A stretch of 46,660 nt of DNA from Holosporaceae bacterium. GTDB lineage: Bacteria > Pseudomonadota > Alphaproteobacteria > UBA3830. The notes under the pieces are model-generated. The model was given only the letters and a program-made list of their open reading frames with translations, had not been told where the DNA came from and searched no databases. The stretch lies in NCBI GenBank assembly GCA_031269995.1, contig JAISYI010000018.1, forward strand, positions 1-46,660. Direction: 5' to 3'. Below, in pieces: positions 44,658-46,660 of this stretch. A program made the translations under genes and the position numbers. Position 1 is the stretch's first letter. Each line of letters opens with the position of its first letter.

Positions 44658-45653
44658 ATGAGAGCAATAGGTCTTATTTCGCTTGTTGTTTTTGGAACAG
44701 TGTATTATGACGCAGGTGCGATTTTATTTGGTAAAGGCAGCGATGCTGCAAGCGAGTCGACGAAGAAACTTGTTTCAGACTCTGGCACCGCGGCTGACAA
44801 CGCTGAATATTTGGCAAAGCACCTAACATTAGTGCAGAAACAAACAGCGGATGGGGAAATGCAGCAGATGGGTTTTGTTATAGCTGCTGCCGACTTTCTA
44901 TTTTCTCTGTCTCGGGTTTTGAGCTATATTGCATATCTATTGAAGGTTATCAGCTCTGCCTATGTGGAAATAATCACCTATAATAAAAAACTTGAAACGG
45001 CCAACGAAAAGAATGCCGATAACCTTACTACAAAGCGAGATTCCGCCATGGAGACATTCAGAAATGCAACCGCAAGATTAACAAGTATGGAAGTAACGGT
45101 TGGCCTTGCATGGACCGCCGCAGCGGCAACGCTACTTTTGATAGTAATAAAGAATGGAGTGGCCTGTACAGATTCTGGAAAAAAAACACTACAGAACAAA
45201 AAAATGAATCAGTTGTGCAACGGGGTATCTTTGTTAGTAATGCGAGAAGCGTTTAAATCAATGAATACAGGAGAGGAGCCAACAAATACAAAACTCCTCC
45301 ATGCTATCGACAATTACATCGCCTTATTTTCCCAAGTATTAGAACTAATCAAGGCATGTATATTGAGAGGAAAAGCGAGTCCTAAAAAAATTGACTTTTT
45401 GCTTGCTGAATTCGGCAAGAGGCTGGGAGGGGAAGCGGCGCAAACGAATACCGCAGATGATGCCCAGGGGCATAGATCCGATACCGACTATGAGGAAGAG
45501 TCCGACGAATCTCTCGGCAATGATGAAGACGAGCCTGAGGGCCGGATTCCTGCTAAGAAAGGTACAGGAAAAACGGCTAGAACCCGGCGGGCCAGTGGAC
45601 AAGATTCTCCACCTGCAAAGAAGCCACCGAGGCAACGCGGCAGGTCTTCTTGA
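44658..45653 (+). CDS. Exported/membrane protein with acidic stretch and basic Pro/Arg/Lys tail, unknown function
   Basis: 331 residues, no family recognised. Seen: an N-terminal hydrophobic segment (1-20) usable as a signal peptide or anchor; a second hydrophobic helix (about 71-100); a charged coiled-coil-like stretch (about 105-135); a strong membrane helix AWTAAAATLLLIVI (about 150-164); a soluble helical part; then a strongly acidic segment (about 273-292) and a strongly basic, Pro/Arg/Lys-rich tail (294-331) ending KKPPRQRGRSS. The last two together resemble eukaryotic nuclear or nucleic-acid-binding tails. A terminator follows at 45778. A secreted host-directed factor is possible; this is inference only. 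Confidence 0.7.
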   Translation: MRAIGLISLVVFGTVYYDAGAILFGKGSDAASESTKKLVSDSGTAADNAEYLAKHLTLVQKQTADGEMQQMGFVIAAADFLFSLSRVLSYIAYLLKVISSAYVEIITYNKKLETANEKNADNLTTKRDSAMETFRNATARLTSMEVTVGLAWTAAAATLLLIVIKNGVACTDSGKKTLQNKKMNQLCNGVSLLVMREAFKSMNTGEEPTNTKLLHAIDNYIALFSQVLELIKACILRGKASPKKIDFLLAEFGKRLGGEAAQTNTADDAQGHRSDTDYEEESDESLGNDEDEPEGRIPAKKGTGKTARTRRASGQDSPPAKKPPRQRGRSS

Positions 45654-45777
45654 AACACTGCTGGCGGTCCCAACAGCCCAGAAGGAAACAGGTTGCACAA
45701 TGAAGCCAAGGATAGCTATTACTAGCTGCCAAATCTGATAGAAGTGCCAAAAGAAGTTATACAAGGTTAACCGGCGT

Positions 45778-45802
45778 AAGTGGAATAGCTCCACTTGTTT
45801 TT
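45778..45802 (+). terminator. Rho-independent terminator
   Basis: AAGTGGA-ATAGC-TCCACTT, a perfect 7-bp stem with 5-base loop, followed by GTTTTT. Correctly placed, on the plus strand, about 125 bases after the stop of the 331-residue gene; the bases in between show no gene. Confidence 0.75.
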
Positions 45803-46138
45803 CATCCTTAGATCTACATTCTCATCACGAACTGCGTTGTGTTATGCATTTTGAGGGGCATTATTTTTTGAATAATCCTTATCAATTGATTTTCTAGTAA
45901 CAAGAGTCTTTGTAAAAATTCTCGTTTTTTTTCTAATATGAACAAAGAAATTGTTCTGACAGGGTTCAGATTTTCATTAGGCAGAGGGTCTATGAAAATA
46001 GGACGCGACTCTGGGATGGTGATATTTGTCTTAAGCTTTTCGAACTTACAGGATTTTTTTCACGTTTTTATCTTCAGATATGAGTTGCATATTGTTGGGA
46101 GGTGTGGCAACTTGGAGTTGTAAGCAATGGAGGTAATC
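45803..46138 (+). other. Intergenic stretch, no gene supported
   Basis: AT-rich with several T runs. A 61-codon frame at 45938-46123 has no ribosome-binding site and no recognisable sequence. No convincing promoter hexamers seen, though this stretch must carry the promoter of the gene starting at 46139. Confidence 0.4.
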
Positions 46139-46660
46139 ATGGTAAGTAGAAGAAAATTCAGGGGAATTTCAGCCAGCGTAGCGAGTTTGGCCTGGGCATT
46201 TGGTGCGTTTGATGCGCTTTCCATGAATTCGGTGGTGTCATTGCCAACAAATAGTGGAACGCGGCCATACCAACCCATGAGCGCAGTAGCTGCTCTTCCG
46301 GAGGAAAAGGTGTCTAGCCTGGAGTCCAGATTTGAGTCCCAACTGGCGGCGCTGAGAGCGGAGAACGCCGAGCTGAAGGCACAGCTGTTCTCTACACTGG
46401 CTCAGGTGCAAAGGTTTGAGGCAGATCTTTTGACTCGAGAGCAAAAATCCAAGGAAGATTTTCTGGGTTTTTGCAAGGAGTTTGGTACCTTCAGGGAGTC
46501 TGTTGACGGGAGGTTTGCCAGTCTGGGATCCGAATTGGCTGCGCAAAGGACTGCCCAGTCGCCGCTGGTTTCCCTGTCTGAAACAGTTCGCGCTCAAGGT
46601 GCTAAACTAGATGCGCTACTGACCAAGATTCCCCAGCATAGGGAGTACTTGCTAGCCCTG
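46139..46660 (+). CDS. Exported coiled-coil protein, partial (runs off the window)
   Basis: 174 codons, open to the right edge with no stop. The ATG at 46139 is chosen because GGAGG ends five bases before it; an in-frame ATG at 46127 overlaps that site. The N terminus MVSRRKFRGISASVASLAWAF has a basic n-region and hydrophobic core, a plausible signal peptide to about residue 30. From about 58 a heptad-like coiled coil begins (LESRFESQLAALRAENAELKAQL) and continues through repeated Leu/Ala/Glu/Arg segments. Family not recognised; length and C-terminal domain unknown. Confidence 0.75.
   Translation, partial: MVSRRKFRGISASVASLAWAFGAFDALSMNSVVSLPTNSGTRPYQPMSAVAALPEEKVSSLESRFESQLAALRAENAELKAQLFSTLAQVQRFEADLLTREQKSKEDFLGFCKEFGTFRESVDGRFASLGSELAAQRTAQSPLVSLSETVRAQGAKLDALLTKIPQHREYLLAL

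Noticed and set aside
45938-46123. 61-codon plus-strand frame
   Set aside because: No Shine-Dalgarno, no recognisable sequence, lies in AT-rich spacer before a better-supported start.
1-46660. CRISPR arrays, insertion sequences, prophage or integrase genes
   Set aside because: No regularly spaced repeats, transposase- or integrase-like proteins or target-site duplications were seen on either strand.

Overview
The window is a gene-dense stretch of an alphaproteobacterial chromosome. Four things point that way: a permuted two-piece tmRNA gene whose tag contains NDNFADELMAIAA, a PopZ polarity protein, a proton-translocating transhydrogenase with a split alpha subunit, and an XRE regulator with the alphaproteobacterial TFQQVQKYEKGTNR helix. 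Large exported or eukaryote-facing proteins, eroded enzymes and sparse regulation suggest a host-associated lineage of the Holosporales/Rickettsiales type. That placement is inference, not demonstrated.

Layout. 1-3.0 kb, plus strand: an N-terminally short RsmB-type RNA methyltransferase, SRP RNA, dnaX and ybaB. 3.0-11.6 kb, minus strand: one long operon-like run, gltX, tolC, popZ and four consecutive M16-family peptidase genes, of which only the first keeps the zinc site. 11.6-15.9 kb: comEC, a DsbD-type reductase and yqgE. 15.9-21.6 kb, minus strand: the translation/transcription cluster rimP-nusA-infB-rbfA, preceded by tRNA-Val and tRNA-Arg and by folB. 21.8-32.2 kb: two giant convergent genes separated by 2 bases, a 2168-residue TadG-like protein and a 1323-residue exported protein with an N-terminal Nudix domain. 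32.2-34.2 kb, minus strand: rph and hemW, which lead into the Nudix gene. 34.2-34.65 kb: a gene-free divergent region with strong long-range base pairing. 34.6-36.9 kb: dnaN and recF. 37-41.2 kb: pal, a TadE-like pseudopilin, transhydrogenase pntAB-pntB, and the two-piece tmRNA on the minus strand. 41.3-46.7 kb: a CapD-like membrane protein with all catalytic motifs eroded, a small orphan ORF, an XRE regulator, RNase P RNA, an unknown protein with an acidic stretch and a basic tail, and the start of an exported coiled-coil protein that runs off the window.

Much of the window is core informational machinery: replication clamp, clamp loader and gap repair; translation initiation and ribosome maturation; tRNA processing and RNA turnover; three housekeeping structured RNAs. 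The accessory part is envelope-directed: TolC, Pal, periplasmic M16 array, Tad-like proteins, DsbD and exported giants. The most unusual items are the VWA domain of the TadG-like protein split by an insertion of about 1500 residues, the one-active/three-inactive M16 array, the dead CapD-like protein, the exported Nudix giant and the structured region between rph and dnaN.
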